DNA of 64,000 nt from Enterobacter hormaechei ATCC 49162 (GTDB taxonomy: Bacteria; Pseudomonadota; Gammaproteobacteria; Enterobacterales; Enterobacteriaceae), in assembly GCF_001875655.1 (NCBI RefSeq), contig NZ_MKEQ01000001.1:434001-498000 (forward strand), written 5' to 3'. The stretch's first letter is position 1; the number at the start of each line of letters is the position of its first letter. The position numbers and the translations under genes were made by a program. Positions 43,306 to 52,132 of this stretch are shown piece after piece. The notes below the pieces were generated by a model. It did not search any database and had not been told where the DNA came from. It worked only from the letters and a program-made list of their open reading frames with translations.

Positions 43306-45093
43306 ATGGAATTCAGAACATGTCGCTGGCACTGGGGTGCTGAGTTTATTTCCGATGACGTGGTACGTTTTCGCGTCTGGGCTGAAGGGCAGAAAGATCT
43401 CACGTTGCGTTTAACCGACACCGACATCCCGATGGCGGCGATGGGCGACGGCTGGTTTCAGATTGACGTGCCCGGCATCCGGCACGGTACGACGTATCAG
43501 TTTGTTTTACAGGATGGAATGGCGGTGCCGGACCCGGCCTCGCGCGCGCAGCAGGCTGACGTCAATGGCCCGTCGGTAGTGATCGACCCGCGTCGCAGCC
43601 TGCCCACGCGACGGGAATGGCAAGGACGACCGTGGGAAGAGACGGTGATCTACGAGCTGCATATCGGCACCTTCACACCGGAAGGCACCTTCAGGGCGGC
43701 CATCGACAAACTGCCTTATCTCGCCGATCTGGGTATTACGCAGCTGGAAGTGATGCCCGTGTCCCAGTTCGGGGGCGCGCGCGGTTGGGGGTATGACGGC
43801 GTACTGCTGTATGCCCCGCACTCGGCGTATGGCACACCGGATGATTTTCATGCCTTCATCGATGCCGCTCACGCGCTCGGGCTTTCCGTGGTGCTGGATA
43901 TCGTACTCAACCACTTTGGACCGGAAGGCAACTACCTGCCGTTACTCTCACCGGCGTTTTTCCATCAGGATCGTATGACGCCGTGGGGCAACGGTATTGC
44001 CTATGACGTTGACGCCGTCCGGCAATATATTGCCGAGGCGCCATTATTCTGGCTGTCGGAGTATCATCTCGACGGTTTGCGCTTCGATGCCATCGACCAG
44101 ATCCATGACGACGCAGAGACCCATATTCTTCCCGAGATAGCGCAACGGATCCGCGACGCATTTCCGGATCGGCATATCCATCTCACCACCGAAGACAGTC
44201 GCAACGTCATTTTCCTGCATCCGCGCGATGAGCATGGTCAGACGCCGCTTTTTACCGCCGAATGGAATGATGACTTTCACAACGTCGCGCACGTCTTCGC
44301 GACCGGGGAATCACACGGCTATTACCAGGATTTTGCCTTTGAGCCGGAGAAAAAACTGGCGCGGGCGCTGGCAGAAGGGTTTGTCTACCAGGGGGAGATC
44401 TCGCTTCAGACCGGGAAATCGCGCGGGGTAGAGTGCCGCGAGCAACCGCCGCAGTTTTTTGTCGATTTTATTCAGAACCACGACCAGGTCGGCAACCGTG
44501 CCCAGGGGGAGAGGCTTATCTCTCTGGCAGGCGCAGAGAAAACGCGCGTGCTGTTCGCGGCACTGCTCCTGTCGCCCCATATTCCGCTCCTGTTTATGGG
44601 GGAGGAGTATGGCGAGACGCATCCGTTCCTCTTCTTCACCGACTTCCACGGCGACCTGGCGAAAGCGGTGCGGGAAGGGCGCGCGAAAGAGTTTTCCGGC
44701 CATGCCGGGCACGATGAAACCGTACCGGATCCTAACGACCTGAATACCTTTATGCGGTCGAAGCTTGACTGGAACAAGGCAGAAACGGAGGAAGGCAGGG
44801 CGTGGCTGCACGTTACGCGTGAACTGATTGCGCTGCGTCAGCGTAATATCGTCCCGTTACTGAAACAACGGGGCGCCGTTGAGGGTCACGTCCTGCAAAC
44901 GGCGCTCGGCATGGTTGCCGTGAGCTGGCGTTTTCCGTCCGGTACGCTGTCGCTGGCGCTGAATATCGGCAAAAAGCCGCTCACTTTACCGGACCTGTCC
45001 GGAAAAACGATCTTTAGCTGGCCGGAGGCCGTCGAAAACCTGCCGCCGAACAGCATTGTTGTTCGCTTTGCTGACGGAGACGCAGCGCTATGA
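43306..45093 (+). CDS. treZ: Malto-oligosyltrehalose trehalohydrolase
   Basis: A 595-residue GH13 enzyme that releases trehalose from maltooligosyl-trehalose made by TreY. An N-terminal carbohydrate-binding domain (1-100) precedes the barrel, which has GARGWGYDGVLLYAPHSAYGTPDD near 158-180, LDIVLNHFGPEGNY near 197-210, the nucleophile Asp261 in DGLRFDAIDQ, the acid Glu296 in LTTEDSR and NHDQ at 391-394. The GYDG and HFGPEGNY pattern separates it from the branching enzyme. The stop overlaps the treY start by 4 bases (ATGA). Confidence 0.92.
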   Translation: MEFRTCRWHWGAEFISDDVVRFRVWAEGQKDLTLRLTDTDIPMAAMGDGWFQIDVPGIRHGTTYQFVLQDGMAVPDPASRAQQADVNGPSVVIDPRRSLPTRREWQGRPWEETVIYELHIGTFTPEGTFRAAIDKLPYLADLGITQLEVMPVSQFGGARGWGYDGVLLYAPHSAYGTPDDFHAFIDAAHALGLSVVLDIVLNHFGPEGNYLPLLSPAFFHQDRMTPWGNGIAYDVDAVRQYIAEAPLFWLSEYHLDGLRFDAIDQIHDDAETHILPEIAQRIRDAFPDRHIHLTTEDSRNVIFLHPRDEHGQTPLFTAEWNDDFHNVAHVFATGESHGYYQDFAFEPEKKLARALAEGFVYQGEISLQTGKSRGVECREQPPQFFVDFIQNHDQVGNRAQGERLISLAGAEKTRVLFAALLLSPHIPLLFMGEEYGETHPFLFFTDFHGDLAKAVREGRAKEFSGHAGHDETVPDPNDLNTFMRSKLDWNKAETEEGRAWLHVTRELIALRQRNIVPLLKQRGAVEGHVLQTALGMVAVSWRFPSGTLSLALNIGKKPLTLPDLSGKTIFSWPEAVENLPPNSIVVRFADGDAAL

Positions 45094-47558
45094 TCCCTTC
45101 ATCTACTTATCGAATTCAGTTTCGCAACGGCATGACCTTCGATCGCGTGGTGGACCTGATTCCGTATATGAAAGACCTCGGTATTAGCCATCTCTACGCG
45201 TCGCCTGTTTTCACCGCCACCACAGATTCGACCCACGGCTATGACGTGACGGATCCCAACGAAATCGACCCGGCGATTGGCGGACGAGAAGGGTTTGACC
45301 GCATGGCGGCGGCGCTTAAACAGGCGGGGATGGGGCTGATTCTGGATATCGTTCCTAACCATATGTCGACCTCGCTGGAAAACCGCTGGTGGCGCGATGT
45401 TATCGAGCACGGCAAGAAGAGCCGCTACGCAGCGTATTTTGATATCGACGGGTCCCGACCACTGACGTTGCCGTTTCTTGGCGACACCTTTGAAGCCGAG
45501 CTGGAGCGGGGAGCTATTACCTTAAAACGTGACAGTGTCACGAACAGCGCGGCGCTGGTTTACTATGATACCGCTTATCCGCTTAATCCCGGCACGTATG
45601 ACGAAAGCAAGAGCATCGCTGAGATCCACGCGGCGCAAAGCTGGCGGCTGATGTCCTGGCGGGAAGCGCCGAAACAGCTTTCATGGCGGCGCTTTTTTGA
45701 AATTACCGGGCTGGTGGGCGTGCGTGTAGAGGATGAGGCGGTATTCGCAGACACGCACCGCCTGATCCTTGAGCTTGTCCACGCCGGAACTGTCGACGGC
45801 CTGCGCATTGACCATGTGGACGGGCTTGCCGATCCGCTGGGCTATTTGCAACGCCTGCGGGCGGCGACCGGGCCGGACTGCTACATCACGGTGGAGAAGA
45901 TCCTCGCCAAAGGGGAACAGCTTCCCCCGGAATGGCCCGTCTCGGGCACCACGGGGTATGAGTTTATCGCCTCGCTGGCGGAAGTGCTGGTGGATGATAC
46001 CAACCTCTCGCGGCTGGAGACGCTTCACGACGAGACGCTGGGTACGATCGTGGACAGACAGGCGGAACTTCGCAAAGCCAAAGGGCTGATGACCGATCGT
46101 AATTTTGAAGGCGAATTTACCACGCTACTCAAAATAGCCAGCGAGCTGGCCGGGCATAACGGCGCCGACGTGGAGCACGAGGACATTCGCCATGCCTTAC
46201 GCGAGCTGCTCATCGCTTTTCCGGTGTATCGCACCTACGGCACCGCGGAGGGGCTGACGCCATCGGATGTGGCGCTGCTCAGCCGGGTGGTCGCCAGCGT
46301 CAACACCTCTGAACCCGCTCTGAGCCTGATCGTGCGTATTCTCACCGGCGATGTGCCAGAGCATGACCAGGCGCTGGCCTCGCTTTTCCGCACCCGTTTT
46401 CAGCAGCTGACCGGGCCGCTGATGGCGAAGTCGGTAGAGGATACGCTGTTCTTCCGCCATAACCTGGAGCTGGCCCTGAACGAAGTCGGCGCCGACCCGA
46501 CGCCGCGCGCGTTTTCACTTTCCCGTTTTCACCAGGAGATGCGCATTCGTCTTGCCCGGCAACCCGATGCGCTACTGGGCACCTCCACCCACGACACCAA
46601 ACGCGGCGAGGACGCGCGGGCGCGGCTTTACACCCTGACGGAAGCGCCAGATCTGTGGAGCGAAAACCTGGCGCGCTGGCGGCAGATGAACCAGACGCAT
46701 GTCCGATTTCTTAATGACGGCACCGCGCCGAACGCCGCCGACACCTGGATGATTTTCCAGGCGCTGGCGGGCGTCTGGCCAGCCACGCTGTCGCCTGACG
46801 ATCGTGACGGCCTTAAGTCACTTGAAGCGCGTTTCCTTGGTTTTATTGAGAAGGCCCTGCGCGAAGCCAAACAGCGTACCGACTGGATCGACAGCAACGA
46901 AGGGTACGAGAGCGTGGTGCTGGACTATGTGCGCCATCTGCTCTCCCCGGATAACACCCTGTTCCTGCATGATTTCAGTGCCGCACTCCAGCCGTTTATT
47001 CGGGCGGGGTTAATGAACAGCATGAGTCAGACGGTCATCAAGCTGACGGCGCCCGGCGTACCGGACATCTACCAGGGCAGTGAAGGGCTTAACTTTAGCC
47101 TGGTCGACCCGGATAACCGACGCGAACCGGATTTCACCGCACTGGCGGAAAACCTCAGCACGGCGGATGCAACCCTCTTTAACGATGCGCAACGCTGGCG
47201 AGACGGCAGCGTGAAACAGTACGTCACCGCCACGCTGTTACGGCTTAGGCCGCATTATCCCGCGCTTTTCCGCTACGGCGACTGGCTGCCGCTGAAGGTG
47301 AGCGGCGAGCGGGAGGAGAAACTGATCGTTTATGCCCGCATAAACAATGACGAGGCGCTTATCGTCGCCGTGCCGCGCCTGGTGTTTGACGTCACCGACA
47401 ATGCGACGCTGTGGGCCAATACTACCGTGGCTATACCCCAGGAGCTGGCCGGAAAGCGCTACCGGGATCTGTTTACCGGTGAGCGTCGCCGTCTGCCAGA
47501 GACGCTGGATTTAACGTCTGAAAAGGGATGTTTATTGGTTCTGCTTACCTGCGATTAA
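45090..47558 (+). CDS. treY: Malto-oligosyltrehalose synthase
   Basis: An 822-residue GH13 enzyme that turns the reducing-end alpha-1,4 bond of a maltodextrin into the alpha-1,1 bond of trehalose. It begins with STYRIQFRNGMTFDRVVDLIPYMKDLGISHLYASPVF, the family opening. LDIVPNHMS is at 85-93, the nucleophile Asp241 in DGLRIDHVDGL, the acid Glu269 in TVEKILAKGE and STHDTKRGED near 500. The typical long inserts account for its size. It lies between treZ and treX. Confidence 0.93.
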   Translation: MIPSSTYRIQFRNGMTFDRVVDLIPYMKDLGISHLYASPVFTATTDSTHGYDVTDPNEIDPAIGGREGFDRMAAALKQAGMGLILDIVPNHMSTSLENRWWRDVIEHGKKSRYAAYFDIDGSRPLTLPFLGDTFEAELERGAITLKRDSVTNSAALVYYDTAYPLNPGTYDESKSIAEIHAAQSWRLMSWREAPKQLSWRRFFEITGLVGVRVEDEAVFADTHRLILELVHAGTVDGLRIDHVDGLADPLGYLQRLRAATGPDCYITVEKILAKGEQLPPEWPVSGTTGYEFIASLAEVLVDDTNLSRLETLHDETLGTIVDRQAELRKAKGLMTDRNFEGEFTTLLKIASELAGHNGADVEHEDIRHALRELLIAFPVYRTYGTAEGLTPSDVALLSRVVASVNTSEPALSLIVRILTGDVPEHDQALASLFRTRFQQLTGPLMAKSVEDTLFFRHNLELALNEVGADPTPRAFSLSRFHQEMRIRLARQPDALLGTSTHDTKRGEDARARLYTLTEAPDLWSENLARWRQMNQTHVRFLNDGTAPNAADTWMIFQALAGVWPATLSPDDRDGLKSLEARFLGFIEKALREAKQRTDWIDSNEGYESVVLDYVRHLLSPDNTLFLHDFSAALQPFIRAGLMNSMSQTVIKLTAPGVPDIYQGSEGLNFSLVDPDNRREPDFTALAENLSTADATLFNDAQRWRDGSVKQYVTATLLRLRPHYPALFRYGDWLPLKVSGEREEKLIVYARINNDEALIVAVPRLVFDVTDNATLWANTTVAIPQELAGKRYRDLFTGERRRLPETLDLTSEKGCLLVLLTCD

Positions 47559-47572
47559 TCGAGAGAACAAAA

Positions 47573-49648
47573 ATGCCAAAGGATACAACGTTTGAAATTC
47601 GGGCCGGTCATGGCCAGCAGTTGGGCGCAAATTATGACGGGAAAGGGGTGAACTTCGCCCTGTTTTCCGCCCACGCGGAGCGGGTGGAGCTTTGTCTGTT
47701 CGACCCCTCCGGGAAAACCGAAATCGCCCGCCTGGAGCTGCCGGAATATACCCATGAGGTCTGGCATGGCTATGTGCCGGATCTGAAACCGGGGGCGCTG
47801 TATGGCTACCGTGTTTATGGTCCGTACGATCCGGAGAACGGCCACCGGTTCAACCCCAATAAGTTGCTCATTGATCCCTATGCCCGTGAACTGGTGGGTG
47901 ACATTGAGTGGAACGATGCCCACTTCGGCTATGAGCTGGGCCACGATGAGCTGGATCTCAGTTTTGATACCCGAGACAGCGCGCCGTTTACGCCCAAATG
48001 CAAGGTTATCGATCCCAATGCCGTTGACTGGCAAGATTCCCGCCGTCCCGATATCCCCTGGCCGCATACCGTGGTCTATGAGAGCCACGTAAAAGGCTTT
48101 ACCCAGCTTAACCCGGCGATTCCGCCTGAACTGCGCGGTACGTTTGAGGGGATGGGGCATAAAGCGTCGGTGGAGTACATTAAAAGCCTCGGCATTACCT
48201 CGGTCGAACTGCTGCCGGTTCACTGGTTCCCTGACGATCAGCACCTGCTCGATCGCGGCCTGAAAAATTTCTGGGGCTATAACTCGCTCGCTTTCTTTGC
48301 GCCAGCGTCCCGCTATTACGGCCCGGCGGGGATCCAGGGGTTCCGCGACATGGTGCGTGCCTATCATGACGCGGGTATCGAGGTGATCCTCGACGTGGTC
48401 TATAACCACACGGCAGAGGGCAACGAACTGGGGCCAACCCTGTCGTTCAAAGGGATTGATAACTTCTGCTATTACCGCACCATGCCGGATCAGCACCGGT
48501 ATTACATCAACGACACCGGCACCGGGAACACCGTTAACACGTCGCACCCGCGCGTGTTGCAGATGGTCATGGACTCCCTGCGTTACTGGGCGGAATCGAT
48601 GCAGATTGATGGTTTCCGCTTTGACCTCGGGACCATTCTCGGACGTGAGCCGGAGGGATTCGATCCGCGCGGCGGCTTCTTCGATGCCGTGACCCAGGAT
48701 CCGGTGCTGTCGAAGCTGAAGCTCATCGGTGAGCCGTGGGATATCGGCCCCGGCGGGTATCAGGTGGGGGGCTTCCCGCCAGGCTGGGGTGAGTGGAACG
48801 ACAAGTACCGCGACACGGTGCGCGAATACTGGAAGGGGGATAACGTCTCTAACGATTTTGCCGCCCGTCTGTTAGGGTCCGGTGATTTGTACGATCTGCG
48901 CGGGCGTCGTCCGTGGGCCAGCGTCAATTTTATCACCGCGCATGACGGCTTCACGCTCAACGACCTGGTGTCGTACAACGAGAAGCATAACGCCGATAAC
49001 GGGGAAGATAATAACGACGGACACAACGATAACCGGTCATATAACTACGGCGAAGAGGGGCCGACGGAAAACCCGGATATCATCGCCACCCGCGAGCGAC
49101 AAAAGCGCAACTTCCTTACCACGCTCTTCTTCTCTCACGGCACGCCGATGCTGCTGGCAGGTGATGAGTTTGGCCGGACGCAAAAGGGCAATAACAACGG
49201 CTATTGTCAGGACAGCGAAATCTCCTGGGTAAACTGGGAAGGACTCACTGAAAACGACGAGAAGCTGCGCGAGTTTACCCGTCGGTTGATTGCCCTTCGC
49301 GCTGAGCAGCCGCTGCTGCGACGTGAAAACTGGCGCGACGGGCTGGAGATCCGCTGGTTTAACGCCGGTGGCGGCCCGCAGCAGTCGGAACAGTGGGATG
49401 AGGGATCCACCCTTGGTCTCGCCATCAGCCGTCCTGATCTTGTGCAGGAAGAGAGCGTCTGGCACGACGTGCTGATGCTGTTTAACCCGTTTGAAGGCAC
49501 GGTGCCATTCCAGATCCCGCAGTTTGGCGAAGGGGGCTGGGTGCTGGAACTCTCGACGGCGGATGATGCCCCCACAGGGGAGATCATCACGGACTCCGTC
49601 GATTATGAACTGGCCGGACGGAGTATGACGCTTTTCCGCCGTCCTTAA
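47573..49648 (+). CDS. treX: Glycogen/maltodextrin debranching enzyme (GlgX/TreX type)
   Basis: A 691-residue GH13 isoamylase-type debranching enzyme. An N-terminal CBM48 domain (about 10-120) precedes the barrel with LDVVYNHTAEGNELGPTLSFKG near 273-294, nucleophile Asp351 in IDGFRFDLGTILG, acid Glu387 in LIGEPWD and FITAHDGFTLNDLVSYN near 460. It would supply linear chains to TreY. I use the ATG at 47573, 12 bases after the treY stop with AGAGAA upstream; a 15-codon longer frame overlaps treY and is less likely. A glgX elsewhere in the genome is expected, so this is probably a second debranching enzyme tied to trehalose. Confidence 0.9.
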   Translation: MPKDTTFEIRAGHGQQLGANYDGKGVNFALFSAHAERVELCLFDPSGKTEIARLELPEYTHEVWHGYVPDLKPGALYGYRVYGPYDPENGHRFNPNKLLIDPYARELVGDIEWNDAHFGYELGHDELDLSFDTRDSAPFTPKCKVIDPNAVDWQDSRRPDIPWPHTVVYESHVKGFTQLNPAIPPELRGTFEGMGHKASVEYIKSLGITSVELLPVHWFPDDQHLLDRGLKNFWGYNSLAFFAPASRYYGPAGIQGFRDMVRAYHDAGIEVILDVVYNHTAEGNELGPTLSFKGIDNFCYYRTMPDQHRYYINDTGTGNTVNTSHPRVLQMVMDSLRYWAESMQIDGFRFDLGTILGREPEGFDPRGGFFDAVTQDPVLSKLKLIGEPWDIGPGGYQVGGFPPGWGEWNDKYRDTVREYWKGDNVSNDFAARLLGSGDLYDLRGRRPWASVNFITAHDGFTLNDLVSYNEKHNADNGEDNNDGHNDNRSYNYGEEGPTENPDIIATRERQKRNFLTTLFFSHGTPMLLAGDEFGRTQKGNNNGYCQDSEISWVNWEGLTENDEKLREFTRRLIALRAEQPLLRRENWRDGLEIRWFNAGGGPQQSEQWDEGSTLGLAISRPDLVQEESVWHDVLMLFNPFEGTVPFQIPQFGEGGWVLELSTADDAPTGEIITDSVDYELAGRSMTLFRRP

Positions 49649-50193
49649 AGAGAAGCCGCCGCGCGTGCGGCGGTATCGTACAGGGAGGAGATCGCGCGGA
49701 GTAACTGCGCGGTCTCACCAATCGACGCACCCGGAATGCCGCTTTCCGCATGAATGTTGATCAGGCAGGCTTCCCGCACCTCCCGGTACTTCATGCACAG
49801 CGCTTTTCCCTCCTCCGTGGTGGAGAAAAAAAGCTCTTTTCCGGCTTTCTCGCTGGTGACATATCCCGCCTTGACCAGCTTTTTCAGCGCATACGTGACC
49901 ACATGCGTATCTTCCACGTTCAGCACAAAGCAGATATCAGCCAGCTTTTTCTTACGGTTGCGGTGGTTCACGTGGTGCAGAAGCGAAACGTCAAAGGCCC
50001 CCATATCCGGTTCACCCGCTGCGGTCATACAGCGCACCATCCATTTGTTAAACGCATTGCTGGTCATGATCAGCGCATATTCCAGCTCTGATAATTCCGC
50101 ACACCGCTCTGAGACGAGATGACGGGATGAGACGATACGCCCGTCCGTTATATCGTCGTGGTTTAACGCTGTCGTCTTTTTCTTTGTCGTCAT
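49645..50193 (-). CDS. Winged-helix (MarR-like) transcriptional regulator
   Basis: A 182-residue regulator with a winged-helix domain at about residues 65-135: FDVSLLHHVNHRNRKKKLADICFVLNVEDTHVVTYALKKLVKAGYV, then the wing KAGKELFFSTTEEGKALC. The pattern matches the HTH_27 winged-helix group (predicted MarR-like). It is convergent with treX, with stops overlapping in TTAA, and divergent from the DUF969 operon. A nested inverted repeat just upstream of it is a candidate operator, so the DUF969-DUF979-DUF2891 genes are its likely targets. Confidence 0.75.
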   Translation of the reverse strand: MTTKKKTTALNHDDITDGRIVSSRHLVSERCAELSELEYALIMTSNAFNKWMVRCMTAAGEPDMGAFDVSLLHHVNHRNRKKKLADICFVLNVEDTHVVTYALKKLVKAGYVTSEKAGKELFFSTTEEGKALCMKYREVREACLINIHAESGIPGASIGETAQLLRAISSLYDTAARAAASL

Positions 50194-50211
50194 AACGATC
50201 CTTCCCCCGAA

Positions 50212-50262
50212 ATGTAAACCCGTCGATAAAATAAGAACATTTTATTGATAAATTGTTTACAT
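50212..50262. promoter_or_regulatory. Nested inverted repeats in the divergent promoter region
   Basis: An outer pair ATGTAAAC (50212-50219) and GTTTACAT (50255-50262) encloses an inner pair ATAAAAT (50226-50232) and ATTTTAT (50239-50245). The element starts 19 bases before the regulator gene and is a candidate binding site for it. Confidence 0.45.
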
Positions 50263-50417
50263 GTTTTTGACGTTCAGATATAGCTTTTTAGTGCAGGTTC
50301 TGTGGAGCCTGACGCAAAACACAACATCGCGCGCCGTAATGCACCGGCTTCGCTCTGCTGCGAAGTATAAAAAATAGCCGTCGGCGCGCAACGCTCACTT
50401 TGGATAGGGTAACGTTT

Positions 50418-51140
50418 ATGGACAGTTCTACACTGTTGCCACTTATCGGGATTCCGGTGGTGGTTATAGGTTTTGCACTGCGTTTCAACCCGCTGCTGGT
50501 GGTCGTGGTGGCGGGGCTGGCGACGGGCCTGCTGGTTGGCATGGATTTCGGGATGCTGCTGGAAACCTTTGGCGAAAAGTTTGTGAATAGCCGATCGCTG
50601 GCCACCTTCATTCTGATTCTGCCGGTCATTGGTCTGCTGGAGTATTACGGACTGAAAGAGCGCGCGCAGGCCTGGGTCGCGAAGATCGCCAGCGCCACCT
50701 CGGCGCGTATCCTGATGCTCTACTTTGTCGCCCGCGAAGGGACGGCTGCGCTGGGGCTGATGTCACTCGGCGGCCACGCGCAAACGGTGCGTCCGCTGCT
50801 GGCGCCGATGGCGGAAGGGGCGGCCCTGAATGAATACGGCGAACTGCCGCAGACTATTCGCGACAAAATCAAAGCCCATGCCGCCGCGTGTGACAATATC
50901 GCGGTTTTCTTTGGGGAAGATATCTTTATCGCCTTTGGCGCGGTACTGCTGATTGACGCGTTCCTGAAAGAGAACGGGATCGAGGGGATCGAGCCGCTGC
51001 ATATCGGCCTGTGGGCTATTCCGACCGCTATTGCGGCACTGATCATTCATATGACGCGCCTGCTGCGCCTCGACGCCAGCATTCGTCGCGACGTGATGGC
51101 CTGGAAAGCAGAGCAGGGTACGCAGGAGATCGCACCATGA
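50418..51140 (+). CDS. DUF969 family membrane protein
   Basis: A 240-residue protein with about six hydrophobic segments and a hydrophilic middle part. It opens LLPLIGIPVVVIGFALRFNPLLVVVVAGLATGLL, the DUF969 pattern, and has LPVIGLLEYYGLKERAQAWVAK near 72-94. With DUF979 it is believed to form a two-part transporter of unknown substrate. I start at the ATG at 50418; a TTG six codons upstream could extend it. It overlaps the DUF979 gene by 4 bases (ATGA). Confidence 0.82.
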   Translation: MDSSTLLPLIGIPVVVIGFALRFNPLLVVVVAGLATGLLVGMDFGMLLETFGEKFVNSRSLATFILILPVIGLLEYYGLKERAQAWVAKIASATSARILMLYFVAREGTAALGLMSLGGHAQTVRPLLAPMAEGAALNEYGELPQTIRDKIKAHAAACDNIAVFFGEDIFIAFGAVLLIDAFLKENGIEGIEPLHIGLWAIPTAIAALIIHMTRLLRLDASIRRDVMAWKAEQGTQEIAP

Positions 51141-52123
51141 TGACCCTCATCACCATTAACCGCGTGTACTACCTGATCGGCTTTGTCGTGATGCTGCTGG
51201 TTGTGATGACCCTTCGCGATCGCGCTAACCCGAAACGCTTTACCACCGCGCTGTTCTGGTTCTTGTTCGGCGGGATTTTCCTGTTTGGCGATCTGATGGT
51301 GCAGGAGCTGGGCAAGTCGCTGGCGTATCGCATTATTGGCGGCGCCGTTATCGTGATTGCGCTGCTGGCCGGTTTCGGGCTGGTCGGGAAGGGGCACTAT
51401 AAAATGGCTACCGAGGAGGAGCGCGTTGCCTCGTCGAACCGGCTAAAAAACTGGCTGTTTTTACCCGCGTTGATGATCCCGGTGGTGACGGTGATCGGGA
51501 CGCTGTTCCTGAAGGGCGTCTCGATCGGCGGCGTTTACCTGCTCGACCAGAAACAGCTCACCCTGGCGGCGCTGTGCGTGGCCTGCGTGGCGGCGATCCT
51601 CACGGGCTGGTGGCTGACAAAAGGCACGCCGTTGCATGCGGTGCGTCAGTCTCGTCGGTTGGTCGATACCATTGGCTGGGCGGTGATCCTCCCGCAGATG
51701 CTCGCCATGCTCGGCGGGGTGTTTGTGGTGGCAAATACCGGCGAATCGGTACAAAAGGTGGTCAGCCTGTTTGTGAACCCGGACAGCCGCTTCATGCTGG
51801 TGGTCATTTACTGCGTGGGGATGGCGCTGTTTACCATGATCATGGGTAACGCCTTCGCTGCCTTCCCGGTGTTAAGCGCCGGTATCGCTCTGCCGTTCCT
51901 GATTAACGTCCATCATGGTAATCCGGCGCCGCTGCTGGCTATCGGGATGTACGCGGGCTACTGCGGCACGCTGATGACGCCGATGGCCGCTAACTTCAAC
52001 ATCGTGCCCGCCGCGCTGCTGGAGCTAAAAGACAAATATCAGGTCATCAAGATCCAGATCCCGACCGCGTTAACCCTGCTGGTGGTGAACGTGTTCTTAA
52101 TGTATTTCCTCGTGTTTCGCTAA
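51137..52123 (+). CDS. DUF979 family membrane protein
   Basis: A 328-residue protein with nine or ten membrane segments. The conserved late blocks are MIMGNAFAAFPVLSAGIALPFLI near 235-257 and GMYAGYCGTLMTPMAANFNIVPAALLELKDKYQVIKIQ near 275-312; the latter looks like a substrate-path motif of ion-transporter-type permeases. It starts at the ATG at 51137, overlapping the DUF969 stop. DUF969-DUF979 pairs are widespread, sometimes beside pyrrolidone-carboxylate peptidase genes, which hints at a small acid or amino-acid-like substrate. Confidence 0.82.
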   Translation: MMTLITINRVYYLIGFVVMLLVVMTLRDRANPKRFTTALFWFLFGGIFLFGDLMVQELGKSLAYRIIGGAVIVIALLAGFGLVGKGHYKMATEEERVASSNRLKNWLFLPALMIPVVTVIGTLFLKGVSIGGVYLLDQKQLTLAALCVACVAAILTGWWLTKGTPLHAVRQSRRLVDTIGWAVILPQMLAMLGGVFVVANTGESVQKVVSLFVNPDSRFMLVVIYCVGMALFTMIMGNAFAAFPVLSAGIALPFLINVHHGNPAPLLAIGMYAGYCGTLMTPMAANFNIVPAALLELKDKYQVIKIQIPTALTLLVVNVFLMYFLVFR

Positions 52124-52132
52124 GGAGCTGCA

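Noticed and set aside
47528..47572. An earlier start for treX
   Set aside because: It would overlap the treY 3' end by 31 bases and add 15 residues without a ribosome site; the ATG at 47573 has AGAGAA upstream and fits the family opening.
47555..48547. A 330-residue frame antisense to treX
   Set aside because: It is complementary to a GH13 gene with all catalytic residues intact and has no domain of its own.
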